From JAJDXO01 sp965213765 (lineage in GTDB: Bacteria > Pseudomonadota > Alphaproteobacteria > Rhodospirillales > UBA2165): DNA of 64,000 nucleotides. The stretch is taken from contig OZ243926.1 of the NCBI GenBank assembly GCA_965213765.1, positions 3,720,001 through 3,784,000 of the forward strand. The letters run 5' to 3'. The notes beneath the pieces are model-generated. The model was not told the DNA's origin. It searched no databases and was given only the letters and a program-made list of their open reading frames with translations. Below, piece by piece: positions 15,234-24,335 of this stretch. Position 1 is the stretch's first letter. Each line of letters opens with the position of its first letter. Position numbers and translations under genes: made by a program.

Positions 15234-18200
15234 TTGCGGGCGGGCAACGCCGCCTGTCGAGTTGTCGAAGCGGATATAGCCCGGCGTTTCCATGAGAAAT
15301 TTTCTTCCTTCCGGCATGGCCGCCGGGAAGCCCGCTTTGTCGAGGCAGCACCTCGCCGGCCGCTTCCTGTCCTTGCGGCTCTTGGCCTGGGCGCCCTGTG
15401 CCTTGCCGGTGGCGATGCCTTCGCGGCGCCCGTGTGCAGCGACACGCCCGGGACCGGGAATCATATCGACTGCGTGGAAGAAAGCTCGTCGACCGACGAT
15501 ATCGACATCAATGCGAAGGGGATTGATATCGATTTCGATGAAAGCGGGACAGACTCATCCCCTATCGCGGGTGTCTCCGCCAAACATTCGGGCAGCGGGA
15601 ATGTCAGCATCAACATTTCCGGGAAGACCAACGCCGACATGACCACCACGCCCTCGACGATCGATACGACGGGCAGCAATAGCTACGGCGTTTATGGCCG
15701 GCTTGAGGGTACGGGTGGCCTCACCTTCACGTTGGAGAATACTGAAATCGGTACACAGGGTGAATCCGCCGTGGGCATGAATGGCCTCCACACCGGCAAT
15801 GGTCATCTTGTCGTGGATCTGAAGACGGGTGTTACGATCAACACGGAGGGGGTCCATGCATACGGCATCAGTGTGCAACAGGCGAATGTAACCGCGGGTG
15901 AGATGAATGACGCCAGCCTCACAACCCAAGGGACATCCATTACAACGAAAGGGAATCATGCGCACGGTATTTGGGCCAGACGGGGGCCTGAAAATACGTT
16001 GGGCCCGGTAGGGACTGGCGATGTCCGCATTATATTCAAAGACAGCACAGTGGCGACCGGCGGCAATGAGGCACATGGTATTTATGGTTACAGGTATGGT
16101 ACTGGCAGCGGCAGCGGCGATGGCCATGTCGACATTCGTTCCGAAAACAGCACCATCACGACCAATGGCGCGGAAGCCTATGGCATTCTTGGCTGGCGGC
16201 AGGACACCGGCAATGGCGATGTCATTATCAATCTCAACGGTGGCAGCACCACGACAAACCGTTATCTAGGCCACGGCATCTATGGCATTCATTACCGAGT
16301 AGGCACCGGCAACATCAAGATCACCACGACGAACCACGCCATCTGGACGAAAGGCACGGAGCATCGTCCAAACCGCCCCAACACCACCGCCTACGGCATC
16401 TTCGCTTATCAGGATAACCCCGGCAATATCGACATTGACCTGGGGCAGGGCTCCTCCGTTACGACCGAAGGAGATAACTCTCACGGCATCGTGGCCTACA
16501 GTTTTAGCGACGCCGACGCCCGGCGTATCGACATCACGCTCAATGGCCCGGTCACCGTAAATGGTGCGGCACAGGCGGTCCGTGTGGGTGTCGTCAGTAA
16601 CGGCGCCCCGGCCCGTATGGCGGCCATCGGCGATGATGGCTTTCGCCTGCAGACGGTCACGGTGAACGATGCGATCACGAGTGCGGGCGAGGGTATCGTT
16701 CTTGCCGGCGGCGGCAAGGTCATCATCGGGCCTTCAGGCAGCATCGCTTCCGGTTCCGGGATCGCCATCCTGGCGACGGGCACCGTGCCCGCGGTAGCGG
16801 ACGATCCGGACACCTTGGGTATCAACGAAGCTGTGCCAGAGATCACACCGAAGCTGCGCGTGGACCTGCACCCGGACGGGCAACGGATGACCGGTGAAGG
16901 CGGCTGGCTGGCCGGCGCCCTGGGCGGGGGCTGGATTCTCAACGATGGCGGGGAGACCACCATCGCGGTCAACGGCACGGTATTGCACGAGGGGGCGACC
17001 GGCGTGGTGGCCAATGCGGTGGCCCACAACGGGGTCTGGGATGTGACGATACGGCGCGAGGGCGTGACGGTGGATGACCGTACGAATGCGGACCCCGCGA
17101 TGTGGACCGTCTCCCCGCGTGCGCCAGGGGTCATCGCCGACCGCGACTTCAATGCAGACGACTTCACGGAGGTAGGAAATGTGTGCCCGGAGGGTCAGGT
17201 TGGGACACCTCCGAACTGCACCACTCCGCCGCCGCCCATGTGCCCGGAGGGGCAGGTTGGGACACCTCCGAACTGCACCACCCCGCCGCCGCCCATGTGT
17301 CCGGAGGGGCAGGTTGGGACACCTCCGAACTGCACCACTCCGCCGCCGCCCATGTGCCCGGAGGGGCAGGTTGGGACACCTCCGAACTGCACCACTCCGC
17401 CCCCGCCCATGTGTCCGGAGGGGCAGGTTGGGACACCTCCGAACTGCACCACTCCGCCGCCGCCCATGTGTCCGGAGGGACAGGTTGGGACACCTCCGAA
17501 CTGCACCACTCCTCCCCCGCCCACGTGTCCGGAGGGGCAGGAGGGAACGTACCCCGACTGTACCACTCCACCCCCGCCTCCGGTGTTCATGGAGGAATAC
17601 GCCCCGAGAGCGGCGCTCTATGAAGCCCTGCCTGACTTCCTGCTGGGCCTGCATACGATCCCCTCGCCCCCCGACCTGCCGGTATGGGTCGAGCTGTCGG
17701 GCCATACCGGGAGCCGGGACTTCGATCACTCCACGGTGGATACCCGGTACGATACCGAGCACCTGGTGGTCAGCGCGGGCGTTACGGTCCCGGTGAGCAG
17801 CCACTGGAAGATCGATGCCTCGGTGCATCAGGTATCCGGTTCCGCGGACGTCTCTTCTCCGGTGAAGGGAGGGGACATTCACGCCCGGGGCCAGGGTCTG
17901 TCGTTTGGTGCACGCTGGCACAGTGAGTACGACTACTACGCAACCGGCCGTGTCTCGTGGACGGACTATGATCTGGATATTTCCTCGGACAACATAGGGT
18001 TATTGATTTCGAATGTGGAGGCGGCCCGGCTGGCCCTGCGGGTGGAGGCCGGACGTCGTATGGCCTGGGGGGAGCGGGCGCACTGGACACCGCAGGTGCG
18101 TGTCGACCGCACACAGGTGCGGGTGGATCGCTTTACCGATGCGGTGGGGGCGCGGGCATCGTTTCCACGGGCCGAGCGGTATCGTGCGAGCCTGGGGGTG

Positions 18201-18470
18201 CTGGCGGATACCACGAAAAGAGGTTGGGGCGGTGAGTTGTCGTTGTGGGGTTCGGCGCACCTGAAGCATGCATTCGGGGATACGAGCACCACCAGCCTGG
18301 TCTCGGGCGAGCGGCTGAGGGCAAAACCGCGGGCAGACAGTGTGCAACTCGGCCTGGGCGCCACCTGGCAGCGGGGTCCGTGGGCACTGAATGTTGCGCT
18401 GTCGGCCCGGCAGGCCCCCGGCGGAAGCCATACCTACTCGGGCTCTCTAAATGTCGGAATGCAGTTCTGA
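15234..18470 (+). CDS. Autotransporter 1 (type Va) with Cys/Pro-rich repeat linker
   Basis: Up to 1078 aa from TTG 15234. The signal core RRPLPVLAALGLGALCLAGG-DAFA ends near residue 65. The passenger (residues ~70-620) is made of Gly/Asn/Thr-rich repeats of about 40 residues (GNGDVIINLNGGSTTT, AYGIFAYQDNPGNIDIDLGQ), a beta-helix pattern. Seven 19-aa repeats (CPEGQVGTPPNCTTPPPPM) at residues ~651-783 form the linker, then the autotransporter barrel (YAPRAALYEALPDFLLG to SGSLNVGMQF, ~290 aa) ends with the C-terminal Phe typical of Bam substrates. The start is uncertain: ATG 15292 in a neighbouring frame also gives a plausible leader, so an indel near 15380 cannot be excluded. It is a surface-exposed adhesin-like protein by architecture; the ligand is unknown. 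Confidence 0.88.
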   Translation: MRAGNAACRVVEADIARRFHEKFSSFRHGRREARFVEAAPRRPLPVLAALGLGALCLAGGDAFAAPVCSDTPGTGNHIDCVEESSSTDDIDINAKGIDIDFDESGTDSSPIAGVSAKHSGSGNVSINISGKTNADMTTTPSTIDTTGSNSYGVYGRLEGTGGLTFTLENTEIGTQGESAVGMNGLHTGNGHLVVDLKTGVTINTEGVHAYGISVQQANVTAGEMNDASLTTQGTSITTKGNHAHGIWARRGPENTLGPVGTGDVRIIFKDSTVATGGNEAHGIYGYRYGTGSGSGDGHVDIRSENSTITTNGAEAYGILGWRQDTGNGDVIINLNGGSTTTNRYLGHGIYGIHYRVGTGNIKITTTNHAIWTKGTEHRPNRPNTTAYGIFAYQDNPGNIDIDLGQGSSVTTEGDNSHGIVAYSFSDADARRIDITLNGPVTVNGAAQAVRVGVVSNGAPARMAAIGDDGFRLQTVTVNDAITSAGEGIVLAGGGKVIIGPSGSIASGSGIAILATGTVPAVADDPDTLGINEAVPEITPKLRVDLHPDGQRMTGEGGWLAGALGGGWILNDGGETTIAVNGTVLHEGATGVVANAVAHNGVWDVTIRREGVTVDDRTNADPAMWTVSPRAPGVIADRDFNADDFTEVGNVCPEGQVGTPPNCTTPPPPMCPEGQVGTPPNCTTPPPPMCPEGQVGTPPNCTTPPPPMCPEGQVGTPPNCTTPPPPMCPEGQVGTPPNCTTPPPPMCPEGQVGTPPNCTTPPPPTCPEGQEGTYPDCTTPPPPPVFMEEYAPRAALYEALPDFLLGLHTIPSPPDLPVWVELSGHTGSRDFDHSTVDTRYDTEHLVVSAGVTVPVSSHWKIDASVHQVSGSADVSSPVKGGDIHARGQGLSFGARWHSEYDYYATGRVSWTDYDLDISSDNIGLLISNVEAARLALRVEAGRRMAWGERAHWTPQVRVDRTQVRVDRFTDAVGARASFPRAERYRASLGVLADTTKRGWGGELSLWGSAHLKHAFGDTSTTSLVSGERLRAKPRADSVQLGLGATWQRGPWALNVALSARQAPGGSHTYSGSLNVGMQF
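17184..17582 (+). repeat. Seven 57-bp tandem repeats in the autotransporter 1 linker
   Basis: Seven head-to-tail copies begin at 17184 and recur every 57 bp to 17582. Each encodes CPEGQVGTPPNCTTPPPPM; the first six are almost identical, and the seventh diverges (EGTYPDC). Being a multiple of three, copy-number change would alter linker length without frameshift. Confidence 0.95.
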
Positions 18471-18728
18471 AAAAGATATATCCAGGACCTGGAGCGTTAT
18501 CTGAACAAGAATCACACACCACAATTGACTGGAACAATCAGATCGATATGAGGTGGATGCATGGGGGTGTACACATGGTGCCGGCACGCTTCCCGGGTAT
18601 AAGGGAATTTGTGCCTTGTGCACTGGAGACAAGGTAATTATGCCTGTGCGTAATCTTGTGATCAGGCGGTTCAGGGGGGCAGTGTGGTCGGAAAGCGGCC
18701 TTTGGGGGTTGAGTCGGGGGACTTTGAT
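18471..18728. other. Intergenic region between autotransporters 1 and 2
   Basis: No gene seen. The right end carries the promoter-like elements and ribosome-binding site of autotransporter 2. Confidence 0.4.
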
Positions 18729-18739
18729 ATGGATATAAT
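18709..18739 (+). promoter_or_regulatory. Candidate promoter/RBS region abutting the pentamer repeat
   Basis: TTGAGT (18709-18714) and a perfect TATAAT (18734-18739) are separated by 19 bp and directly abut the GCCGA repeat. GGGGGA (18715-18720) could instead be a ribosome-binding site for ATG 18729. The two readings are alternatives: either the repeat lies in a 5' UTR or in the first codons. Confidence 0.35.
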
Positions 18740-21700
18740 AGCCGAGCCGAGCCGAGCCGAGCCGAGCCGAGCCGAGCCGAGCCGCCCTGTTTGCGCCTTC
18801 CCTTCATGGCTTCGTCGCCTAGTGCATTTATCCTCTCTGTTTGGGTCCAACCCTTTTGCCGGTTGCGCGCTCACCGGCGTCCGCCGTCCGCGGCGTAATC
18901 TTGCCGCCATACTGCTCGTCCTCCCCCTGCTGCTCGGCCTTGTCGCTCCGAACGAGGCACACGCGCAATCAGACAACGACGAGCCGAGCGCGGCCGACCG
19001 GGTTCAGATGAGAAATGTAAAGCGGAGCATCGCCGAGTTCGGCAATCACAAAGCCAATGGCGGCGTAAGAGTCTTGGTGGAAATCGGCGACGGGCTCAGT
19101 CCGAAGGGCAGTGCCCGCACTATCAACTACACCGTCGGCGGCACGGCGAGCCGCGGTGTCGGCAAGGACTACACCATTGACGGCTGCGCATCCTCGACCT
19201 GCAGCGTGAAACTGCCCGCGAACCGCCATACCGCCGTGATCACCATCTACGTGCACGATGATGGCATCGACGAGAACGACGAGACCATCGTCTTCACCCT
19301 GACAGACGGCAACGACTATATGCTGAACAATGCCAGGAAAACGACCACGGTGACGATTCGCGACGACGACACCCGGGGCCTGACGTTCCATCGGAGATGG
19401 CCGGACGTGAAAGAGGGCTCCAGCGCAACCTACACGGTGAGGCTGTCATCGCAGCCGACGGCCGCAGTGACGGTCAACATCAAGTCGGACAACCCGGACG
19501 TGACGGTCAGCCCGACCTCGCTCACCTTCAACCCCAGCGGCAGCAATCTCTGGAGCAGGGCGCGGACGGTGACGGTGACGGCGGCAGAGGACAGCGATGC
19601 GGTGGACGATGAAGCCACCCTGACTCATACCACGTCGGGCGGGGACTACCGCGGCGCCAATGCGCTGAGCATCGGCCGGCCGGTCAGCGTCGATGATGAT
19701 GACACCTCCACCACCAGGCCGGGCCCCCAGTTGCCCCGTATCACCGTAACCGGCGGGGCCGCGGTGACGGAAGGCAGACCGGCGGTCTTCACGGTCAATG
19801 CGGACCGGGCCCCGACCGCGAGCCTCACGGTCAACGTCGAGGTCAGTGAGCCCGACGGTCAGAACTTCGTGGCCGCGAGCCAGGAAGGGGTCAGGACCGT
19901 CACTATTCCAGCGGGCGCGGCCTCCGCGACCTTCACCGTCCCCACCGTGAACGACAGCACCGACGAGGACGATGGCGCCGTGCAGGTGTCCGTGAATGAC
20001 GGCGCCGGCTATGAGGCCGGCAGTGGGGTGGCGGAGGTCACTGTCCGCGACAACGACAACCCGATTCCCTCGGCGTTCTTCGGCTCCGGGTTATCGAGCG
20101 CGGCCGAGAATGCTGGTACACAAAATGTGGCGGTGAACCTCACCCGGCCGGCGCCTTCGGGCGGCCTCACGCTCGGCTACAGTGTTTCCGGCTCGGCGAC
20201 GGCGGGGAGCGGCAACGACTTCACCATCCGGAACTCCGGTACGCTGAGTATCGCCGCCGGGGCCACCACGGCCACCATCCCGGTGGCCATCAACGACGAC
20301 AGCACCCAGGAAAGCGCCGAGACGGTCATTCTGACGCTGACCGGCGGCACGGGCTACAGGCTGGGCAGCCCGCGCGTCCATACGCTCACCATTACCGATA
20401 ACGACGGCACTGGTGGTCAGGCAACCCTGTCGCTCAGCGGGCCTGCCGGCGCCAACGAGGGCAACTCGGGCTCATCCGACAAGTTCTTTACGGTGAGTCT
20501 TTCGAGGGCGCCGTCGAGATTCGTGTCCTGGCAGCTCTGCTTCAGCGGCACCGCGACCATCGACGCCTCGGGCAGCGGAACCATTCCGGCCGGCGCCGAC
20601 TACCAGGCCATTTCCGGCGGGACGCCCATAGACCTGAGGGGCAGAAGCCCCGTGTGCACGAGTCGTACATTCAAGACAACTGACAGCTCCTTTGCGAACA
20701 CTGACCTGGGAATCCGCATAAAGGGCGACACCGAGTCCGAGTCCGACGAGACGGTCACTTTGACGCTGAGGATAGACGACGGGCCTGCCGACGTCGTTCT
20801 GGGGACGTCCGTGGTGACGTACACGATCCGCGACGACGATGCCCCATCGCAGCCCTCGGCTTCCTTCGCGGCGGGCTCTTCGAGCGCCGCCGAGAACGCC
20901 GGCACGCACAATGTGAGGGTCAACCTTTCCTCGGCCGCGCCTTCGGGCGGCCTCACGCTCGGCTACAGTGTTTCCGGCTCGGCGACGGCGGGGAGCGGCA
21001 ACGATTTCACCATCCGGAACTCCGGTACGCTGAGTATCGCCGCCGGGGCCAGAACCGCGAACATCCCGGTTGCAATCAATGACGACAGCACCCAGGAAGG
21101 TCCCGAAACGGTCATCCTGACCCTCACCGGCCGTACGGGCTATACGCTGGGCACACGAACCACCCACACGCTCACCATCACCGACAACGACACTCCACAA
21201 CCAGGTACACCGGCCCTGCAGCTCTCAAGGAACACGCTCAGCGTCTCCGAAGGTGGTACGGGCAGCTACACGGTGCGGCTTGCAACCGAACCCACAGGTA
21301 GGGTGATCGTCAACATTGCCTCGGACAATGGGGATGTGACGGTCAGTCCGTCCTCGCTCACCTTCAACCCCAGCGGCGGCAATCTCTGGAACAGCCCACA
21401 GACCGTGACGGTCTCGGCGGTGCAGGATGCGGACAGCGCCAACGACTCCGCGACACTCACCCACACCGCCTCGGACGGTGGCTACGGCGGTGTGGCGGCA
21501 GCCTCGGCCACGGTGACGGTCAACGATGACGACGGGACCAACCCGGGTCCGGCTCCAAGCGCGGATTCAAACCCGGGTCCGGAACCGGAACCGGGACTTG
21601 AGGCGGGCCGCGGCTGGCTGGTGCGTATTGGCCGCACCGTGGCCGGGCAGGGCCTGGACAGCATTGCCCGGCGCCTGCGTGCGCCGCGCACGCCCGGCAT

Positions 21701-23096
21701 GGAGGGCCGCCTCGGCGGGCAGGCCATCGCGTTCAACCCGTGGGCTGCCGCGGGGGCGGGCGACCGTGCGCCTGTATCCACGGGCGGCGCATCGCGGCCC
21801 GGTTCATCGGCGAACCGTGCCGGCACGCAGGGTCCGGCCGATATCGCCCGGCACCTCGACGGCGGACAGGACGGCCGCTTCGGCGCGGCGGAGACGCAAA
21901 CGATGACCGGGCGCGAGCTGCTGCTGGGGAGTTCCTTCTCGCTTACCGGCGGAAAGAATGCCGACGGCGGCACCATGGCCTTCTGGGGCCGTGCGGCAAC
22001 GGGGACGTTCGACGGCGAGGAGGACGCGCTCGGCCTCGACGGCGAGGTGACCACCGGCATGCTGGGCGCGGACTATGCGCGCGGCAAGTGGCTGGTGGGG
22101 CTCGCGCTGACGCACAGTACCGGCGAGGGCGGCTACCGGGGCATCGCGTCCGGCGGGGACGCCGTGATCGCGGGCAAGGCGAAGTCCTCGCTTACCGCCG
22201 CGCTTCCCTATGCGGCGCTGCGGGTATCGGAACAGCTGAAGCTCTGGGGCGCGGCGGGCTACGGCACGGGTGAAGTTACGCTCACCCCGGAGGATGGCGA
22301 TCCGATGTCCGCCGACACCGACTGGATGATGGCGGCGGCGGGGTTCAGGGACGAACTGCTCGCGCCGCCGGCCGAGGGTTCCGGTCCGGCGCTTGCCGTC
22401 ACGTCCGATGTCATGTGGGCCAACACGACCTCGGAGAAGACGGCCGGGCTTGCGGCCTCGGACGCCGACGTGACGCGGCTCCGGTTCGGCCTGGAGGGCG
22501 GTTGGCGCATCGCCATGGAGGATGACGCTTATCTCACGCCGACGCTGGAGTTGGGCGCGCGCCATGACGGCGGCGACGCCGAGACCGGGTTCGGGGTCGA
22601 ACTCGGCGGCGGCATCGCCTGGGCCGATCCCGATATCGGCCTCTTGGTCGATGTTACGGGCCGGACGCTCATTGCGCACGAGGACGGAGACCTCAAGGAC
22701 CGGGGCCTGTCGGCCTCCGTCGCCTTTGACCCCGACCCGGCGAGCGGGCGCGGCCCGTCGCTCAGTCTTCTCCAGGAGTTCGGCGGACCGGCGCGGGGCG
22801 GTCTCGACGCGCTGTTTGTCGACGACCCGCTGGAGGACCGCACCGGGAGCGAGGCGGAGAGCCGCTGGTCGGCGGAGGCCGCCTACGGCTTCCCGGTCTT
22901 CGGCGGGCGCTTCACCGGCAGTCCGCATGCCGGGTTCGGCCTTGCCACGGGCCGGCGCGACTACAGCCTCGGCTGGCGATGGACCCCGGCGGCGAGCGCG
23001 CCCGAGCTGCCGTTCGGCCTCAAGGCGGTGCGCCGGGAGAGCGACACGAAGGCGCCGGAGCATACCGTCGGGCTCGAAGCCACCGTCCGCTGGTGA
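18729..23096 (+). CDS. Autotransporter 2: Calx-beta repeat passenger, repeat-linked start
   Basis: 1455 aa if read from ATG 18729. The first codons (MDIIAEPSRAEPSRAEPSR) are encoded by the GCCGA repeat. A signal core NLAAILLVLPLLLGLVAP-NEAHA follows at ~57-80; GTG 18822, after the repeat, is an alternative start. The passenger contains about seven Calx-beta-like modules, recognised by blocks such as AVTVNIKSDNPDVTVSPTSL and acidic strand ends (VTIRDDD, ITDNDG). At residue ~960 GWLVRIGRTVAGQGLDSIAR begins the linker, and MTGRELLLGSSFSLTG (~1058) starts a barrel of ~400 residues ending in Trp. The barrel is paralogous to autotransporter 3. It is an outer-membrane, surface-displayed, Ca-binding-type protein by architecture; function unknown. 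No frame break in the present repeat state. Confidence 0.88.
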   Translation: MDIIAEPSRAEPSRAEPSRPVCAFPSWLRRLVHLSSLFGSNPFAGCALTGVRRPRRNLAAILLVLPLLLGLVAPNEAHAQSDNDEPSAADRVQMRNVKRSIAEFGNHKANGGVRVLVEIGDGLSPKGSARTINYTVGGTASRGVGKDYTIDGCASSTCSVKLPANRHTAVITIYVHDDGIDENDETIVFTLTDGNDYMLNNARKTTTVTIRDDDTRGLTFHRRWPDVKEGSSATYTVRLSSQPTAAVTVNIKSDNPDVTVSPTSLTFNPSGSNLWSRARTVTVTAAEDSDAVDDEATLTHTTSGGDYRGANALSIGRPVSVDDDDTSTTRPGPQLPRITVTGGAAVTEGRPAVFTVNADRAPTASLTVNVEVSEPDGQNFVAASQEGVRTVTIPAGAASATFTVPTVNDSTDEDDGAVQVSVNDGAGYEAGSGVAEVTVRDNDNPIPSAFFGSGLSSAAENAGTQNVAVNLTRPAPSGGLTLGYSVSGSATAGSGNDFTIRNSGTLSIAAGATTATIPVAINDDSTQESAETVILTLTGGTGYRLGSPRVHTLTITDNDGTGGQATLSLSGPAGANEGNSGSSDKFFTVSLSRAPSRFVSWQLCFSGTATIDASGSGTIPAGADYQAISGGTPIDLRGRSPVCTSRTFKTTDSSFANTDLGIRIKGDTESESDETVTLTLRIDDGPADVVLGTSVVTYTIRDDDAPSQPSASFAAGSSSAAENAGTHNVRVNLSSAAPSGGLTLGYSVSGSATAGSGNDFTIRNSGTLSIAAGARTANIPVAINDDSTQEGPETVILTLTGRTGYTLGTRTTHTLTITDNDTPQPGTPALQLSRNTLSVSEGGTGSYTVRLATEPTGRVIVNIASDNGDVTVSPSSLTFNPSGGNLWNSPQTVTVSAVQDADSANDSATLTHTASDGGYGGVAAASATVTVNDDDGTNPGPAPSADSNPGPEPEPGLEAGRGWLVRIGRTVAGQGLDSIARRLRAPRTPGMEGRLGGQAIAFNPWAAAGAGDRAPVSTGGASRPGSSANRAGTQGPADIARHLDGGQDGRFGAAETQTMTGRELLLGSSFSLTGGKNADGGTMAFWGRAATGTFDGEEDALGLDGEVTTGMLGADYARGKWLVGLALTHSTGEGGYRGIASGGDAVIAGKAKSSLTAALPYAALRVSEQLKLWGAAGYGTGEVTLTPEDGDPMSADTDWMMAAAGFRDELLAPPAEGSGPALAVTSDVMWANTTSEKTAGLAASDADVTRLRFGLEGGWRIAMEDDAYLTPTLELGARHDGGDAETGFGVELGGGIAWADPDIGLLVDVTGRTLIAHEDGDLKDRGLSASVAFDPDPASGRGPSLSLLQEFGGPARGGLDALFVDDPLEDRTGSEAESRWSAEAAYGFPVFGGRFTGSPHAGFGLATGRRDYSLGWRWTPAASAPELPFGLKAVRRESDTKAPEHTVGLEATVRW
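18741..18784 (+). repeat. Pentanucleotide microsatellite (GCCGA x 8.8)
   Basis: Eight exact GCCGA units (18741-18780) plus a partial GCCG. Unit length is not a multiple of three and the tract is inside, or just upstream of, the first codons of autotransporter 2, so slipped-strand changes would switch frame or alter the 5' UTR. Confidence 0.97.
20153..21052 (+). repeat. Near-identical ~115-bp direct repeat within autotransporter 2
   Basis: About 20153-20267 and 20938-21052 (offset 785 bp) encode the same stretch, GGLTLGYSVSGSATAGSGND followed by FTIRNSGTLSIAAGA, with only a few base differences. It indicates recent duplication or conversion between Calx-beta modules. Confidence 0.85.
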
Positions 23097-23250
23097 GCCG
23101 CGGCGGTCGGGTGACGGTCGACGGGGCGGTGGGCGACCAATAATTCGGTCCTGGTAAGCAGGCTGGCGGGGAAGCAATGTTGGCAATATCCATTGTTCAC
23201 GATTAGGCTGGTGAAATGGGATGCCCGTTCTTCCAAGAGTCTGACCCATA

Positions 23251-24159
23251 ATGAATTGTTGTTTTTCAAGCCCTTGCGAGCCGCCGGGCGAGGAGTTGAA
23301 CGTTGGCAGTGAGGAGCCAGGCCCGGGCGGTGGCGGTTTTCGCCTCGAAGTCTTACGATTCTTGAAGGTACCGACGACGACCCGCGGCTGGCAATTTCCG
23401 GCAATCGCGTTCGTCTGGTTGGTGTTCGCCGTCTCCGCGGCGCCGGCGGGGGCCGAGGAGGGCAGGCCCGCCTCGCTGTGGTCGGGCAGCTACGCGGGGA
23501 TTTCGGCCGGCATCGGCCGGTTCTCCAACCGCATTCGCGACATCGACGGTTTCTCGGACTGGGGAAATCCGGGCTCGACAAATGGCTACGATGACGGCGG
23601 CGCGGTCGGTGGCGTTTTCTGGGGCCGCCGCTTCGCGTTCCGCGGCGTCGGTCTTCGCTATGAGGTCGAGGCGATGCTGGGCGATCTGTCGGCGCGCACC
23701 GACGGGCTTGACCCGACCTGCCCCGATGAGGCGGCCGAGGCGCGGCTGCGCTGGGCCTTCGCGGCGCGGTTCGGCGCAGAGAAGGAAATCGGCGACAGTC
23801 GCGTGTTCGCTCTCGCCGGGCCGGCGCTGGGGCGCATCGTCAATGCCGTGATCGACACCGATTACTCCGGAAGCAGCTGCCTGGAACGCGACCTGCGTTT
23901 CGACGCCGACGATTCGTTCCGCAGCGAATCCACCCGGCTCGGCTGGAGCCTGGGGCTCGGGGTCGAGACTGCGTTGGCGCCGCGCTGGACGCTTCGTTTC
24001 GAAGGCGTGTATTTCGATTTCGGGGAAGAGAGCTACCGCGTCAACCATTCGCGCAACAATTCGTGCGGACCGGGTGGGCCGCGGGCGCCGTGCACTTTTG
24101 AGGTCGACAATCGCATCACCGCCCTGCGCCTTGCCATCGTCTACCGGTTCGACCGTTAG
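23251..24159 (+). CDS. Outer-membrane beta-barrel protein (opacity/Omp25-like porin family)
   Basis: Up to 302 aa. A signal peptide (FPAIAFVWLVFAVSAAPAGA, cleaved near residue 68 of the longest frame) precedes a barrel with alternating strands: LWSGSYAGISAGIGRFSNRI, GGAVGGVFWGRRFAFRGVGL, RLRWAFAARFGAEKEIG, RLGWSLGLGVETALAP, RWTLRFEGVYFDFGEESYRV and a last strand ALRLAIVYRF, the pattern of 8-stranded surface proteins. Four Cys residues lie in predicted outer loops. The real start is unclear: ATG 23251 lacks a Shine-Dalgarno site, and TTG 23362, just before the signal peptide, is a plausible alternative. It lies between two giant autotransporters on the same strand and may belong to the same surface programme. 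Confidence 0.75.
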   Translation: MNCCFSSPCEPPGEELNVGSEEPGPGGGGFRLEVLRFLKVPTTTRGWQFPAIAFVWLVFAVSAAPAGAEEGRPASLWSGSYAGISAGIGRFSNRIRDIDGFSDWGNPGSTNGYDDGGAVGGVFWGRRFAFRGVGLRYEVEAMLGDLSARTDGLDPTCPDEAAEARLRWAFAARFGAEKEIGDSRVFALAGPALGRIVNAVIDTDYSGSSCLERDLRFDADDSFRSESTRLGWSLGLGVETALAPRWTLRFEGVYFDFGEESYRVNHSRNNSCGPGGPRAPCTFEVDNRITALRLAIVYRFDR

Positions 24160-24335
24160 ACCCGTTGCCGCGGCCGGCGGTTCGGGGACTGGGAGACCGA
24201 CACGGTGCCGTCGTCGCCTCCCCGCCGGCAGGGGTCTTGCCCTTTCCGCCGTATCCGTTTTACAGTTATCCATAGAAGAAGACGGGATACTGGCGCGGGT
24301 GCGGACAGAGCCCCGCGACAGGTCGGGAGGTAGCG

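Noticed and set aside
17164..17623. Repeat-rich frames on both strands in the autotransporter 1 linker
   Set aside because: Alternative readings of the 57-bp repeats; only the sense frame continues into a signal peptide and barrel.
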